DNA from: Kappaphycus alvarezii
Taxonomy: Eukaryota; Rhodophyta; Florideophyceae; Gigartinales; Solieriaceae
Reading direction: 5' to 3'
DNA: 64,000 nucleotides
Assembly: GCA_002205965.3 (NCBI GenBank)
Contig: NADL03000036.1
Span: forward strand, 310,001 to 374,000
The notes beneath the pieces are model-generated. The model worked only from the letters and a program-made list of their open reading frames with translations, made no database searches and was not told where the DNA came from. The position numbers and the translations under genes were made by a program. Position 1 is the stretch's first letter, and each line of letters opens with the position of its first letter. This document shows, piece by piece, positions 28,298 to 39,045 of the stretch.

Positions 28298-29059
28298 TTG
28301 AGCGACAAGTATGATGTCGCCCATGCCTCGAGGCGATGACAGCGCCTTGGATCGTTTATCACCTCGGGCAGGGCGAAAGCCTATAATTGTTGTACCGCAA
28401 GTTTTTCTATCATCCCCCTCGTTTAGAGTAGGGGCTCATTCTGGCACCCAAGGAGACACAATGAAACGAGACCAAGGCGAAAAGAAATTAGGCTGAGAGC
28501 GATATATTCCTGACTGATCCCTGCTTCAAACAGCGCTATACAAGACGAACACGGGACAATCTTTTGTCGTTCTTTATGACGCATTGCTTATGCCATCGTT
28601 GATGCGAGCGACGCATTCCAGATCACGGCCGTCCAGTGACGTGATTTGCCTCGACAAATTCGCAATTAGTTGGCAAATGCTTGCTATGTAGGCTGTACGT
28701 GATATAAGTATAGGGGCGAGGTGATTCTCTTTACGCCATGCGCCCCATTTTCGGCCCAGGCATACACTGGTGGCTTGCCCACCGCTTCCCATACATCCAG
28801 TCGTTGGGTAGCCTGATTGTTACTGTCGTTGAGTATGAAATCCGATTGCGATATCGCAATCGGATTTCATACTTAAGAGGGGGTAGCCTCGGGGAGAAAA
28901 CTTGGCGTAATATCATTATCGCTTAGACACATAATCACGACACCCGATCATCCGAGGAACAAAATTGGTTCAGGGGTTGGTAGTTTAAATTATTGTTTAA
29001 TGATATCGAAACACGGAAGGGTTCCCTGTACAGAATTGACCGTTTGAGCGAAGGGGAGG
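28298..29059. other. Gene-free spacer between solo LTR and young copia element
   Basis: No gene or domain is recognisable. The only distinctive feature is the perfect palindrome at 28832-28873. Confidence 0.6.
28832..28873. repeat. 42-bp perfect palindrome
   Basis: The left arm is AGTATGAAATCCGATTGCGA plus T (28832-28852), and the right arm is its exact reverse complement (28853-28873) with no spacer. The symmetry stops immediately outside. It lies 187 bases left of the young copia element and could extrude as a cruciform. A fold-back of an assembly read is also possible. Confidence 0.97.
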
Positions 29060-29423
29060 TGTCAGCAACAAATCGGGGAATAGTCTCAGAGGGAAGGAGT
29101 GCCGAGACTCGTGAGGATCGGAATAGAAACTGTGGCCTCCTTACCGCTACCGGGCGGGAGGCTTTACTCAACTCGAATGACTATATATACGTTTAAACAT
29201 CACTCAGTACTCGCCATTCCTGGCCTTCTATGAGACTTTCATCCCAAGGGATCTTGTCCACACACGTCTTCTTCACCACTCTGAACCACAGATTACCTAG
29301 CAGTGCTCGATGTCAGCAATGCTAACGAGACTCCTTTGATCCCGTCTGTTCAGCGGGGCTCACTGTATGATAAGTATCACACATTGGACAACGATGACAC
29401 GTTGATCCTAGTGTCTCCCAACA
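29060..29423 (-). repeat. 3' LTR of the young copia element
   Basis: The repeat is 364 bases long, TGTTGGGAGAC at its start and GCTGACA at its end on the element strand. It matches the other LTR throughout apart from two indels that account for the three-base length difference. Confidence 0.96.
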
Positions 29424-29434
29424 TGCCCCCTTCG
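29424..29434 (-). promoter_or_regulatory. Polypurine tract of the young copia element
   Basis: On the element strand CGAAGGGGGCA sits immediately before the TG of the 3' LTR. This is the position and composition expected for the primer of plus-strand DNA synthesis. Confidence 0.8.
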
Positions 29435-29438
29435 TTGT

Positions 29439-32400
29439 TCAATGTTGAATCACTTTCCCAATGGCTTCCGTCTTCAATCCAATGCTGTCGCAGTTACGAC
29501 TGAGCTTAATCCTTTCCACAGGCTTGGTCATCATATCAGCTGCCATGTGCGAAGTAGGAACGTACTCGATACTTACAAAACCCTTCTTAATGTAGTCCTT
29601 TGTCAGGTGGTACGCGATACCAATATGTTTCGTGCGATTGGAAATGATACAATCTTTTGCCAGACCAATAGCACCTTCATTGTCAGCGAACAGCGGGAAA
29701 CTGGCATTTGAAGCTGTTAATAACAGCTCACCGCATAAACCTCGAATCCATAGTGCTTCCTTCACGGCGGCAGCTTGAGCAATGTACTCAGCCTCAAGAG
29801 ATGATGCCGCAACCACTCTCTGCAACTTAGACCTCCACGCGAATGCAGTACCTCCAATAAGAAAACAATAGCCACCCGTTGACTTCCTACTTAGCAAATC
29901 TCCGCCCCAGTCCGCATCCGTAAAGCCACATACATAAGATCCTCCCTCGTATCTGAGGCTTAACCCCTTTGTCCCGCGCAAATACCTCAGAATATTCTTG
30001 GCTGCATTCCAGTGCACTGCGCCATAATTGTGCATATACCGAGCCAAAAGCGAGACTGAATAACATATGTCGGGCCGAGTTGTCATAGACAAGTACATCA
30101 ATGACCCAATCAGTTCACGATACGGTACATCTGGACACTCTGTTTCTTCATTACAGCAGCATCTTGCCAGCAGTGAGGGGACTTTGGGCCTCATGGGAGT
30201 CAACAGTACTTTAGCACTTTCCATATTGAACGTTTGAAGTAGCGCTGATATGTACCGTTCCTGACTCAGCCTCACAAGTCTTTTGTGTCCCCTTTCATAA
30301 TGTATCTTGACACCAAGAAATAGGTTGGCCGAACCGAGATTTCGTATCTCAAACTCCTTCTCAAGATGCCCCCTGATTGCATGCACCTGCTCTGGCAGTT
30401 TGGCTGCAATTAGAACATCATCGACATAAATCAATAGTAACAGGCGATAGCCCCCATCATCACGAAAATAAAGGCTGGGGTCATATGAGGACTGAATAAA
30501 ACCCAGACGGTTAACCAAATACGAGTTCAGCTTGTTGTACCACGCACGTGCCCCCTGCTTCAGGCCATATAGGGCTTTCAGTAACCGCCATGCCTTACCA
30601 TACCAGAGATGGTAACCGAATTCATCTCTAAGCTCGTCCGGCAGCTCCGGAGGAACCATATAAATCTCAACGTCAAGTGGTGACCGAATAAATGCCGTCT
30701 TAATGTCCACATGTTCTATGATGTAATCATTGGCGACTGCCATCCCCATTAGCAGTCGGAACGTCTCATACCTTACGACTGGAGAATAAACATCAAAGTA
30801 GTCCGTGCCACGGACTTGTGAGAATCCTCGCGCGACGAGGCGCGCTTTGTATCGAACAACGTCTCCCTCACTGTTCCGTTTCAGATCAAAAACCCACTTG
30901 CATGAGACCAAGTTACGACCAGGCGGTGGGGCCTCAAGCTTAAACGTGTTCAGCTGTACAATAGACTGCATCTCACTCCTAATTGCATCTACCCAATGGT
31001 CCCGCTCTGGGTGCTTCAGTGCTTCCTCCATTGAAAGGGGAACGGAGGTACTAGATAAACTGGAAAACCCAGTACCTGTCATCAAAGCAAACCATGCAGC
31101 ATCCTTGTACCTATGTGGAGGGCCCGGTTTTGCTCTCTCTGATCGGCGCGTGACTGGAGGGGTGTATGTAAGCCTTCCCTCATCAATTTCAGGCATATCA
31201 CGATCTCCTGCTGCTTCCGTTTCAGCACCACTAGCACCCCTAACTATAGTGCTTACGCGGGACTCCCCCGCAAGGATAGTTGCCTCCGGATCGTCTTCAC
31301 TGCCAAAAGCTGCTTCTCTAGTACCACTCTCAACTATTCCAGATACTCCCTTTTCCGGTACAAGCTTCTCAATAAACGTCACGTCACGGCTTACTACAAC
31401 CTCTTCCTTGCTGGGGAGATAAATGCGATAAGCATTTCCTGACTCGTACCCAACATGGATCCCCTCCAGGGCCTTCGGATCGAACTTGTTCCGCTTATAC
31501 TTCGTGGGCTGCAAGACATACACCTTAGACCCGAACACACGGATGTTTGCAATGTTCGGTTTCCTGCCGTTAAGCACTTCATATGGCGTCTTTTTCCCAA
31601 ATACAGGTGATGTACCCTTGTTCAGCACTCTATTGCGAACATAGTTGGCGGTGTTGACCGCTTCAGCCCAGAAGCGTCGGTATTCGTTGGCCTTATCGCC
31701 TTGTATAGAGGCAAGCTCCGCGACGATGGCCCTTCCACGCTCGACTAAGGTGCGGTTCAGTCTCTCGGCTTTGCCGTTTGACTCCGGAGAATATGCGGAA
31801 GTAGTTTCATGGCTAATACCCTTGTCATCAAGGAACTTCTGCAGAGCTGTGGAAAAATACTCGGTTCCTCGATCTGTCCTCACCCTCTGCACGCCATTGG
31901 TTGACTTCCTGTCAATCTGATTGATAATCTTAATAAAACTCCGCGCAGTATCTGATTTTTGTTTCAGAAACGCCACCCACGAGCCAGCACTGGCATCATC
32001 TAATACTGTCAATATGTATTCTGCATTACCCAAAGATGGCGGTTCCACCTTCCCTACCAAATCGGCATGGACCAATTCCCCAATTTCGCTCACCTGTGAC
32101 TGTACCGGTTTGTGTGGAGCAGCGGTTGCTTTCCCAGATTTGCATTCCGCGCATATCTCATATGACACCCTCTGTGACTTGGCATCATGTAGTCCATCGA
32201 CTACATCGTGTCTGATCATATCCTTGATCACGTCGCAATTCACATGTGTCAATCTCCTGTGTAACAGCTCGATGTTAACAGATCCCTTGGTAGGCGCTCC
32301 ATCTGAGATGAGGAAAGCATTCCCACCAGTTACGACATTCACACCATCTAACTCTGAAATTCGATGAGCTTGAGAGCTTCCTACCATGACTACCTGTTCT

Positions 32401-32723
32401 CCAGACTTCACAATAAAGCTATCCCGTCCGGGAGGGAACTCTACCCCCAGTCCACCTCTCTGCATAGCAGTCAACGAAATTAAATTCGTCCGTGCAGTCG
32501 GGATGTACGCCACGTCCTTCAGGGTAATCGGCGTTACCGTGTCCCCAACTTGACACATGATATTCACTGTACCGACGAACTTGCTTGCCATGCCACCGTC
32601 ACCCTCCATTGCAGTGTCGACGGTGCTGCTCACTTCCCGCACATCCTGAAAATAGGATCTGTGCTTACATATGTGCCTAGAAGCACAACTGTCCACAAAC
32701 CATTTTGCGGTTGAAGTCTCCAA
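29439..32723 (-). CDS. pol: copia pol polyprotein: protease, integrase, RT, RNase H
   Basis: This frame of 1094 codons is open throughout. A retropepsin-type segment starts at about residue 8 (WFVDSCASRHI). A pre-integrase zinc-binding segment (HRRLTHVN ... CAEC) falls at about 150-205. The integrase core follows at about 215-370 with its acidic residues in HADLVGK, VRTDRGTEY and NGKAERLNRT. RT lies at about 590-830 with VDIKTAFI, YGLKQGARAW and the catalytic YVDDVLIAA. RNase H covers about 920-1070 with FTDADWGGD, SSLEAEYIA and FADNEGA. The domain order defines Ty1/copia. It overlaps the end of gag by about 47 bases in another frame, so expression through a gag-pol frame change, as many copia-like elements use, is likely. 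The exact pol start codon is therefore nominal. Confidence 0.95.
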   Translation of the reverse strand: METSTAKWFVDSCASRHICKHRSYFQDVREVSSTVDTAMEGDGGMASKFVGTVNIMCQVGDTVTPITLKDVAYIPTARTNLISLTAMQRGGLGVEFPPGRDSFIVKSGEQVVMVGSSQAHRISELDGVNVVTGGNAFLISDGAPTKGSVNIELLHRRLTHVNCDVIKDMIRHDVVDGLHDAKSQRVSYEICAECKSGKATAAPHKPVQSQVSEIGELVHADLVGKVEPPSLGNAEYILTVLDDASAGSWVAFLKQKSDTARSFIKIINQIDRKSTNGVQRVRTDRGTEYFSTALQKFLDDKGISHETTSAYSPESNGKAERLNRTLVERGRAIVAELASIQGDKANEYRRFWAEAVNTANYVRNRVLNKGTSPVFGKKTPYEVLNGRKPNIANIRVFGSKVYVLQPTKYKRNKFDPKALEGIHVGYESGNAYRIYLPSKEEVVVSRDVTFIEKLVPEKGVSGIVESGTREAAFGSEDDPEATILAGESRVSTIVRGASGAETEAAGDRDMPEIDEGRLTYTPPVTRRSERAKPGPPHRYKDAAWFALMTGTGFSSLSSTSVPLSMEEALKHPERDHWVDAIRSEMQSIVQLNTFKLEAPPPGRNLVSCKWVFDLKRNSEGDVVRYKARLVARGFSQVRGTDYFDVYSPVVRYETFRLLMGMAVANDYIIEHVDIKTAFIRSPLDVEIYMVPPELPDELRDEFGYHLWYGKAWRLLKALYGLKQGARAWYNKLNSYLVNRLGFIQSSYDPSLYFRDDGGYRLLLLIYVDDVLIAAKLPEQVHAIRGHLEKEFEIRNLGSANLFLGVKIHYERGHKRLVRLSQERYISALLQTFNMESAKVLLTPMRPKVPSLLARCCCNEETECPDVPYRELIGSLMYLSMTTRPDICYSVSLLARYMHNYGAVHWNAAKNILRYLRGTKGLSLRYEGGSYVCGFTDADWGGDLLSRKSTGGYCFLIGGTAFAWRSKLQRVVAASSLEAEYIAQAAAVKEALWIRGLCGELLLTASNASFPLFADNEGAIGLAKDCIISNRTKHIGIAYHLTKDYIKKGFVSIEYVPTSHMAADMMTKPVERIKLSRNCDSIGLKTEAIGKVIQH

Positions 32724-33591
32724 CAGACTGATGATTGTTCCCTGTAACCGTCATAAACGCAATGTTCGCCTGGTCTCCGTTGCTTGCTCCAGGGCCACTC
32801 TCTTTGTTATCCCTCTCATTTAATCCCGGCTTGAACTTCTCGGATGCGGGATTCCGAAAACAATTCCTACGAATGTGCCCTTTCTTGCCACAATAATGAC
32901 ACTTAACATTAGGGTTCTTCTTCGACTTTCTCATGTCCTTGCTAAATCGACCGGACATGAAGGCCTTACTGTCTTCTTCTCCCCGTGCATTGAGTCCCGA
33001 ATTCGATCTCAATTCCTCCTCACGGACCTCTAGCTTGGCCATAATCTGAGGAAACGTAAGCTTCTCCTGCTCACGTAGAATTGCCTTAATTGTTCCAAAA
33101 GTCTCAGGCAGGCCTTCCAGCAGGGCAAACTTTTTGTCAAACTCGGACAACTCGAATCCGCTCGCTGCAAGCTCGTTCTCAATCTTAATGATTAAACTGG
33201 CATATTCCTGTATGCTTTGATCCTGGCTCTTGCGCATGCTCAGCAATTTACGCCTCAATGTGGCCTGTGTGGCCTGCGCTTGACTCTGATTCATCTGCTT
33301 GAGAGTGTCCCATACATCTTTCGGTCGATCCTTCGAAATCACGGAAACTACATAGCGCGAGTCGATATTAAGGATGATCTCTGCCATTGCCTGCCGACTC
33401 CTTTGACTGTACCTCTTCTTGTCCTCATCGCTTGCGTCCTCGGCCATAGAGTTAGTGCCATCAACATACTCCCATAACCCTTTAGCCTCCAAGATCAGCT
33501 GTACCTGCGTAGCCCATACAAGATAGTTCTCACCTGTAAGCTTGTCAATAACGTACTTAGTGTTCATACTTGACGTCATATCTGGGCCCAT
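32677..33591 (-). CDS. gag: copia Gag (nucleocapsid/capsid) protein
   Basis: The frame of about 305 codons begins MGPDMTSSMNTKYVIDKLTG and runs into the typical copia Gag N-terminus (ENYLVWATQVQLILEAKGLW). A long helical Gag domain follows, of the type that binds and packages element RNA, then a CCHC zinc knuckle (CHYCGKKGHIRRNC) near the C-terminus. The open frame extends 39 codons upstream to 33708, but that part is encoded inside the LTR and over the primer-binding site. I therefore prefer the ATG at 33589-33591, the first one in the frame outside the LTR. The last codons overlap pol. Confidence 0.92.
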   Translation of the reverse strand: MGPDMTSSMNTKYVIDKLTGENYLVWATQVQLILEAKGLWEYVDGTNSMAEDASDEDKKRYSQRSRQAMAEIILNIDSRYVVSVISKDRPKDVWDTLKQMNQSQAQATQATLRRKLLSMRKSQDQSIQEYASLIIKIENELAASGFELSEFDKKFALLEGLPETFGTIKAILREQEKLTFPQIMAKLEVREEELRSNSGLNARGEEDSKAFMSGRFSKDMRKSKKNPNVKCHYCGKKGHIRRNCFRNPASEKFKPGLNERDNKESGPGASNGDQANIAFMTVTGNNHQSVGDFNRKMVCGQLCF

Positions 33592-33596
33592 AACCC
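33582..33596 (-). promoter_or_regulatory. Primer-binding site, half-tRNA initiator-Met type
   Basis: On the element strand GGGTTATGGGCCCAG follows the 5' LTR with no gap. It is the complement of the anticodon stem-loop region (CUGGGCCCAUAACCC) of eukaryotic initiator tRNA-Met, not of its 3' end. Drosophila copia and yeast Ty5 are known to prime from such an internally cut initiator tRNA-Met. The Gag start codon lies inside this site. Confidence 0.88.
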
Positions 33597-33957
33597 TGTC
33601 AGCAACAAATCGGGGAATAGTCTCAGAGGGAAGGAGTGCCGAGACTCGTGAGGATCGGAATAGAAACTGTGGCCTCCTTACCGCTACCGGGCGGGAGGCT
33701 TTACTCAACTCGAATGACTATATATACGTTTAAACATCACTCAGTACTCGCCATTCCTGGCCTTCTATGAGACTTTCATCCCAAGATCTTGTCCACACAC
33801 GTCTTCTTCACCACTCTGAACCACAGATTACCTAGCAGTGCTCGATGTCAGCAATGCTAACGAGACTCCTTTGATCCCGTCTGTTCAGCGGGGCTCACTG
33901 TATGATAAGTATCACACATTGGACAACGATGACACGTTGATCCTAGTGTCTCCAACA
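33597..33957 (-). repeat. 5' LTR of the young copia element
   Basis: The repeat is 361 bases long, TGTTGGAGACAC at its start and GCTGACA at its end on the element strand. It carries a TATATATA-like stretch (GACTATATATACG on the plus strand at about 33717) that may be the element's promoter. Confidence 0.96.
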
Positions 33958-34939
33958 GGAGAGATATCTGTATGAGTTGATTCAAAAAATAACAGCACTC
34001 CGGCAAACGAGATAATAGTAAAGGTTGTTTATGGTGCAAAATCAGAGCTCGGTGATAGGTATTGTCGGACAGGATAGAAGCACCGAACGCTTGGGGTCTT
34101 GTGACAGCGTTCATAAACGGATGAGGATACAAGGTAGTCTGAAGGAAGGGAGGAGCCCTACCGCACATCAATTGCTAATGACACCACGGCAGATTCACTA
34201 CCTCTTCACTCTGCAGGCCCTACAGGATACAGCTACGTAGCTGAAGTCATCAAAAACCATTCAGCAGCAACCAACATCCCCGACGACACCATTCCGCACA
34301 CATCATTTCACCCGCTCAGCAGATTTAAGTAGCTAAACTTTAGCGTTGCGTAGAAAGTAAATAATGATGATATTTGTGGGAAGGTGGAAAGGTTTGGGTG
34401 TTTTACTCTTGGAATATATATCCGATCTATCCGATCTACCCGTGTGCGTGGGAATGCACTGCTTTAGTTGAGGAGCTTGAAAAGCAGTTGAACGTGCAAC
34501 AGAACTTCCAAGACTGGTTGAAGAGTTGCAAGATACGCGTAGGTAGGAGAGTACTTGTAGTGAGGGCCGCAACGTCTAAAACGAACTGACATTTGAACGA
34601 CTAGAAAGGCGAGTTTAGGCTGGTGAAAAAGGAACCGAGAGGCGGTCAAAAAAGCTGCTAATGAGTACCCTTGCCCGCGCATTAGGTTAGAAAGGGAATA
34701 GGCCATCTCGTCGATATTTCTTCCCTAAAGTTGCGCCCTCGTACACTTGAACAAGGATGCCGACGGAAAATGAAGAACGCTCCTTGCTGAATGTAACCTT
34801 CCTCTCTCTTCACGATGCGTTTTCACAGCCCGCTGAAGCCTTCATACATCTTCGACCGCATCCCCGGGAATTGTCTCAATAGGCTCTGCATAGCCTCGCC
34901 GTATTGATCATTTCACTCTTTCGTTCTGCTGCTAAAGCA
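33958..34939. other. Gene-free spacer between copia element and LINE
   Basis: No domain is recognisable. Short frames (for example 34374-34589 on the plus strand) show no family resemblance. The right part may contain the lost 5' end of the LINE relic that follows. Confidence 0.5.
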
Positions 34940-37600
34940 CGGAACCCCGGTGCAGTCCACACCGTCTCCTCCTGATACAACTTCTTCTCACAGCAGCCGC
35001 ACTACATTTAATGTGGGGGAATCTGTGTGGCATTCCAGACAAAGCAAAGTCACGGACTCCACGAGAGCCCGCCTCGCTTCAAAAGGCAAGTGGGGCGAAT
35101 CATGGACCGAAGCAATCCAAGCACTAGAGATATGAGAAGAGCTTATTGTCAGGCGTCGCCCCGCACAACTACACCATGCGTGATCCAAGGTTCCGCAGAG
35201 CGGCCAGCTCGCTCTAGATGTGCAATACGGTCGTGAAATACGCAGCCCACACCAGTAACACATTGCTAACGTGCCGTGATACGCGAATTATCGAACGCCT
35301 GCGAAAACTGCACCCAGCACCGCAGTCTCCAGCCAGTGCTATAGAAACGAGAGGTTTGCCTCTCCCGTTGGACATCATTAAGGAAGCGATTCTACGCTCC
35401 GTCCGACGCCTGAACCTAAACTCCGCTCCGGGCCCCGACATAATGTCCTATCGGCTTCTGCAGCTGCTGGCCAACGCAAGGTGAGCCATACTAACAGGCA
35501 TTTCGGTCCTAACGGCTGTTGTTACGAGATTAACCCATGGGGACTTTGTAGATGAGACAACCCCTCTTATCTCCTCTGCGACCTCGCTGCCCATCCAACC
35601 CCGGGAAGATGAGATCCTCCCCATTGCAACTCGGAGGCCCTTGCAGCGACTGGTAATAAAGGCGCTTCTACCCCAGGCATCGGAGGACACCACGGAATAC
35701 CTCGCCCTCACTTTAGATGGACAATGTGAGTCCCCTGCATAGTAAATATCGTTGCACACGAAGTCCAGAGACTGGTCGACAGCAAAGGAGACGATTAAAA
35801 CTAGGCGCTCGTTTCAGTACATGTGCAGAACGCGGTCAACTGGTTCTCGAGACAGAAAATGATAGAACTCCTGCCGACCCATCTGCGATCGTTATGACGT
35901 TTTCAGAACATGGTGTACGCTTCCCAGATGCCGTCGCTAATCTTGCCTGTGTGTCTACAAAAGAGATACCCGGCTGGAAGGAATGCAACAAATAAACCCA
36001 GCAAGCATGTCGATATTTTCCCTTGTGCATCCATTCGTAGAGAAAATTGCCGAGCGGACACAGTCTGGTCTACACAGATAGTATGCGGACGATTGTAACA
36101 TCACAAGCACACATGCTGAGCTCAATAAGGCAGTCGAGAACCTTCGCTCCAAAGGGTCCGACAATGGCTTGAAATACGGCGAAAACACATCTATTCTAGC
36201 CGCGTCAGCCTATCAATCAGACAACGCCACTATTGTACTGCATCCTAACAGAGAACTTCTCCAATGAAGGCGTTGAAATCATTGATCCTTGATTAGTGTG
36301 CCTGGAGACCTTTCTCAATAGGAAAATCGACGGAGCTGGGGACGTTGTCACTAATCGACGGGGTTGGGGATACGGCATCCGGCTCTACCTTCCCCGGGTG
36401 GGCGCTTCGGCATGCGAGCTGCAACATGTGATGAAGTTAACACCGCAAAGTGCGATAAGCTTTCTCGTAGAGAGATTAGATTAACAAATAGAATACTACT
36501 GGCGATCAAACCATGCGGCGATGACAAACGCAGTCCGACAAGTTAACCTCCTTCCGCGTTACGGCGGCCAAAAATTCTCTCCCGTCGCAACGCAGGTGCA
36601 GTTAAGCATCGTTTACAACGTTACGCGGACGTGGACGGCCACCCCCTCGAGTTTTTCGGCCGACTCCATCCGGGCCTCTCAGAAGAAATGGTGATCTTTT
36701 CGAAGCATTGACAGCGGCCAGCCTTGCTACCAAGCCCGACAATATACAATGCACGCTGCGTCAAGCGAGTCGCAAGCCATGTTCTTGTGGAAGATGATCA
36801 TTGGGCGAGGTTTCTAAGCGCCACGCTGCAATTGAAAGCCGAAATCCGGCGGAGGAAATGGCTGCTGCGGCCTGCTTCACCGCATACCCGTCTGTGGTCA
36901 GCCAGACGTACGGTAAGATGTGGACGTGTTACGTCTCGCCTTGGAGTCCGGTCGTCAGACACGCAGACTCCCAAAGCGAGACGCGCGCGCGCCACTGCGG
37001 TGCGGGTGCAACAGGACCATGGACTGGTTAGGAGACCGTGCCGCGGATCAGAGTAAGATAGGTTTTGGATGGACCAACCAACGGGCATAACGCAGTGGTG
37101 CTAGTATTTGACTCACAGGTGTAAAGCAGGAGTAGGCGGTCAATACGATGTGAAGCACCGATTTCCAGAACTGAACGTGCGGCCTGCTGATATCGTCGCC
37201 TACCCGAGGTGTGACACCACCAACACTTCGCCGCCTCTCCGTAGTGGCGTATGAAGTCACAAAAACATAGCCATTCCAAGCGAGCTGTGTCCATGGAGCA
37301 CGCCAAACGCGCACCGTCACCAATTCAGCAGACCGACGGAAGAACAGGGAGCTATACAACAAAGTGACAGCCATTCCTGGCAAAGCTGTGCCCTGACGAT
37401 CGAGACTGGGATGGAGATTTACGCCACCAGCTTTCGACTGGCTAGGTTCACTGTCGGCGACGACACCCACGGTAGTCGACGAATACGCAGCCGCTGTCGC
37501 GGCTCGCGGTGGCGGCTCGAATGAGGAGTGAAACGGCCGCTTTATCAAGTTTGCTATGGCATCTGGTCAACGTGTGCGGTGTTCTAAGATATATTGCGCT
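34940..37600 (+). mobile_element. LINE relic with RT and restriction-like endonuclease end
   Basis: Non-LTR RT remains start with a block before the fingers (DIIKEAILRSVRRL then SAPGPDIMSYRLLQLLA near 35380-35470). Next come EILPIATRRPLQRLVIKALL near 35610-35670 and the catalytic YADDCNITS near 36080. Thumb/connector sequence runs to about 36900, and a region at 36860-37100 aligns with the CCHC-knuckle part of the LINE at 63.0-63.3 kb. A segment ELNVRPADIVAYPR near 37170-37215 aligns with the RPADILVHPR of that copy, and the end EYAAAVAARGGGS lies near 37480-37520. Together these mark a LINE with a C-terminal restriction-like (PD-(D/E)XK) nuclease. It carries many frame changes and stops, and the N-terminus is absent. 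It is oriented with the host ferredoxin gene. Confidence 0.78.
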
Positions 37601-39045
37601 CTGTAACATGGAGAATTTAGCCACCCCACTTTGACGCTCGTCTTTTCAATGACTTTTCAGGTTGCACAAACAGTATGTAGGCGATTGGTAAATACACACT
37701 GCTCACCCTTGCCCAGAGATGCACCATGTGCCATTGACTTTTATCAATGTGGACCGAGTATATGTATGGAAATGCAATGCAAAAGCATCTTGGGCACCGC
37801 TCCACGTACGAGATCAACGGTTTGCTTCTGTGTTGAACCAGCGTGAGAATCTTAGCAATGGTTTTCCTCATCCAGGAAATGCCGCCTTTCATCCCCCCCT
37901 AAATCAAGCCAAACTTTGATCGGAACGATCACCGGGTTTTTGGCTCTCGCAGCCATTGCACCGCTCCCCCTCAATGAAGGGCCGCGCAAGTTGTAATTCT
38001 CTACTCAGTTGTATCGCCACCTGTCGGTTGTGCTTTTCCCTATCTGGTAACATGCGAGAGGCATGGTTGATTTCCTACGAGTATTGCAAAGAACAGAGTA
38101 CCATAGACTTGCTTCTGACGACCTGGCACGGTGCGCCGTGCGAAAGTGAAATGTTGCAGCTTGTCTCATGTAGCTGATAGGTCTGCCAACAAGCAAGCAG
38201 TATTGCAAGTATCCAGCAACTCGGCATGGCGCTCAAGGAGGATAGCCTTCACCCTTAGGTACTAGTTTCAAGGAACTGCTGGCGACGGCGCCCGAGGACG
38301 CCACCTGTGTGACAAGGGAGAATGTTTCCAGATGTCATTCTCCAAGTGCGAAAGTGGGAACAGAATAGACCTGTGTATAGCAGACCCCTGAGATCGCAAA
38401 CTTTGTAGCGCATGATTTCGCAACTTTGCCCATATGTTCATGTCAACTTTTTACAGAGACCATGAACAAATAGATTCGTGGTGTGGTACTAATACAGTTT
38501 CTATCGATTGCATGCAGGTGCCGCAACGAGATTGCCCCGGTTGCGCTACTGATGGCCATAGCATCCTACCGTTCATGGCAAGCTGGAAGACTCTTCTCAG
38601 AGTTTATCTTTACGAGAGCACATGATTCGCCAAGTCCTTCCGTCGTAGGGTTCCTTTTTTTCTGCTGCATCCTATACGGCGGACGTTATTGGGAACGCTG
38701 CAACCCATACCGCGTGCATAGATGGAATCGATTTGAGGTGTTCATTGACCACGGCAGCTTCATTCGCTTGACCCATGGGTAAAGTCTGAGATCGTCCGAG
38801 AGTGCCACGGCATGCACGCACACTTTTGCTTTTCTGTTTCCAAGTCGTCAATAGGCAGTAGTGGCAATTGCAAAAGGTATGGCTTTACAGTTCACATTTC
38901 CTTACAGCAAGCGATGGATGGAAAACTAGAACAAGCCAACAACCAACCTGACGGAATCATCTCTTTGCACCAGAGCCCACCCCGCCAAACTCCACACGCC
39001 AACCTCCGACCTCCCATCTCCTTCAACTCCACCCCCCCCAAACCA
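37601..39045. other. Gene-free stretch at the border of the gene-rich region
   Basis: No conserved protein is recognisable. An open plus-strand frame at 38483-38782 (99 codons) has no family signature. The stretch separates the element-rich left part from the gene-dense right part and presumably holds the ferredoxin promoter at its right end. Confidence 0.5.

Larger units (their letters stand above)
29060..33957 (-). mobile_element. Young Ty1/copia LTR retrotransposon, looks whole
   Basis: This 4.9-kb element reads leftwards. It has TG...CA-ended LTRs at 33597-33957 (5') and 29060-29423 (3'), a primer-binding site directly after the 5' LTR, gag, pol in the order protease, integrase, RT, RNase H, and a polypurine tract directly before the 3' LTR. 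The LTRs differ only by two small indels totalling three bases, so insertion was very recent. Flanking pentamers GGAGG (left) and GGAGA (right) may be a near-perfect target duplication. Both coding frames are open from end to end. The family differs from the older copia relics at 9.6 and 21.9 kb. Confidence 0.96.

Noticed and set aside
30805-31422. 205-codon plus-strand frame
   Set aside because: It lies antisense to pol of the copia element and has no family resemblance; a shadow.
38483-38782. 99-codon plus-strand frame with hydrophobic stretches
   Set aside because: No conserved motif, no neighbour support, random-looking composition.
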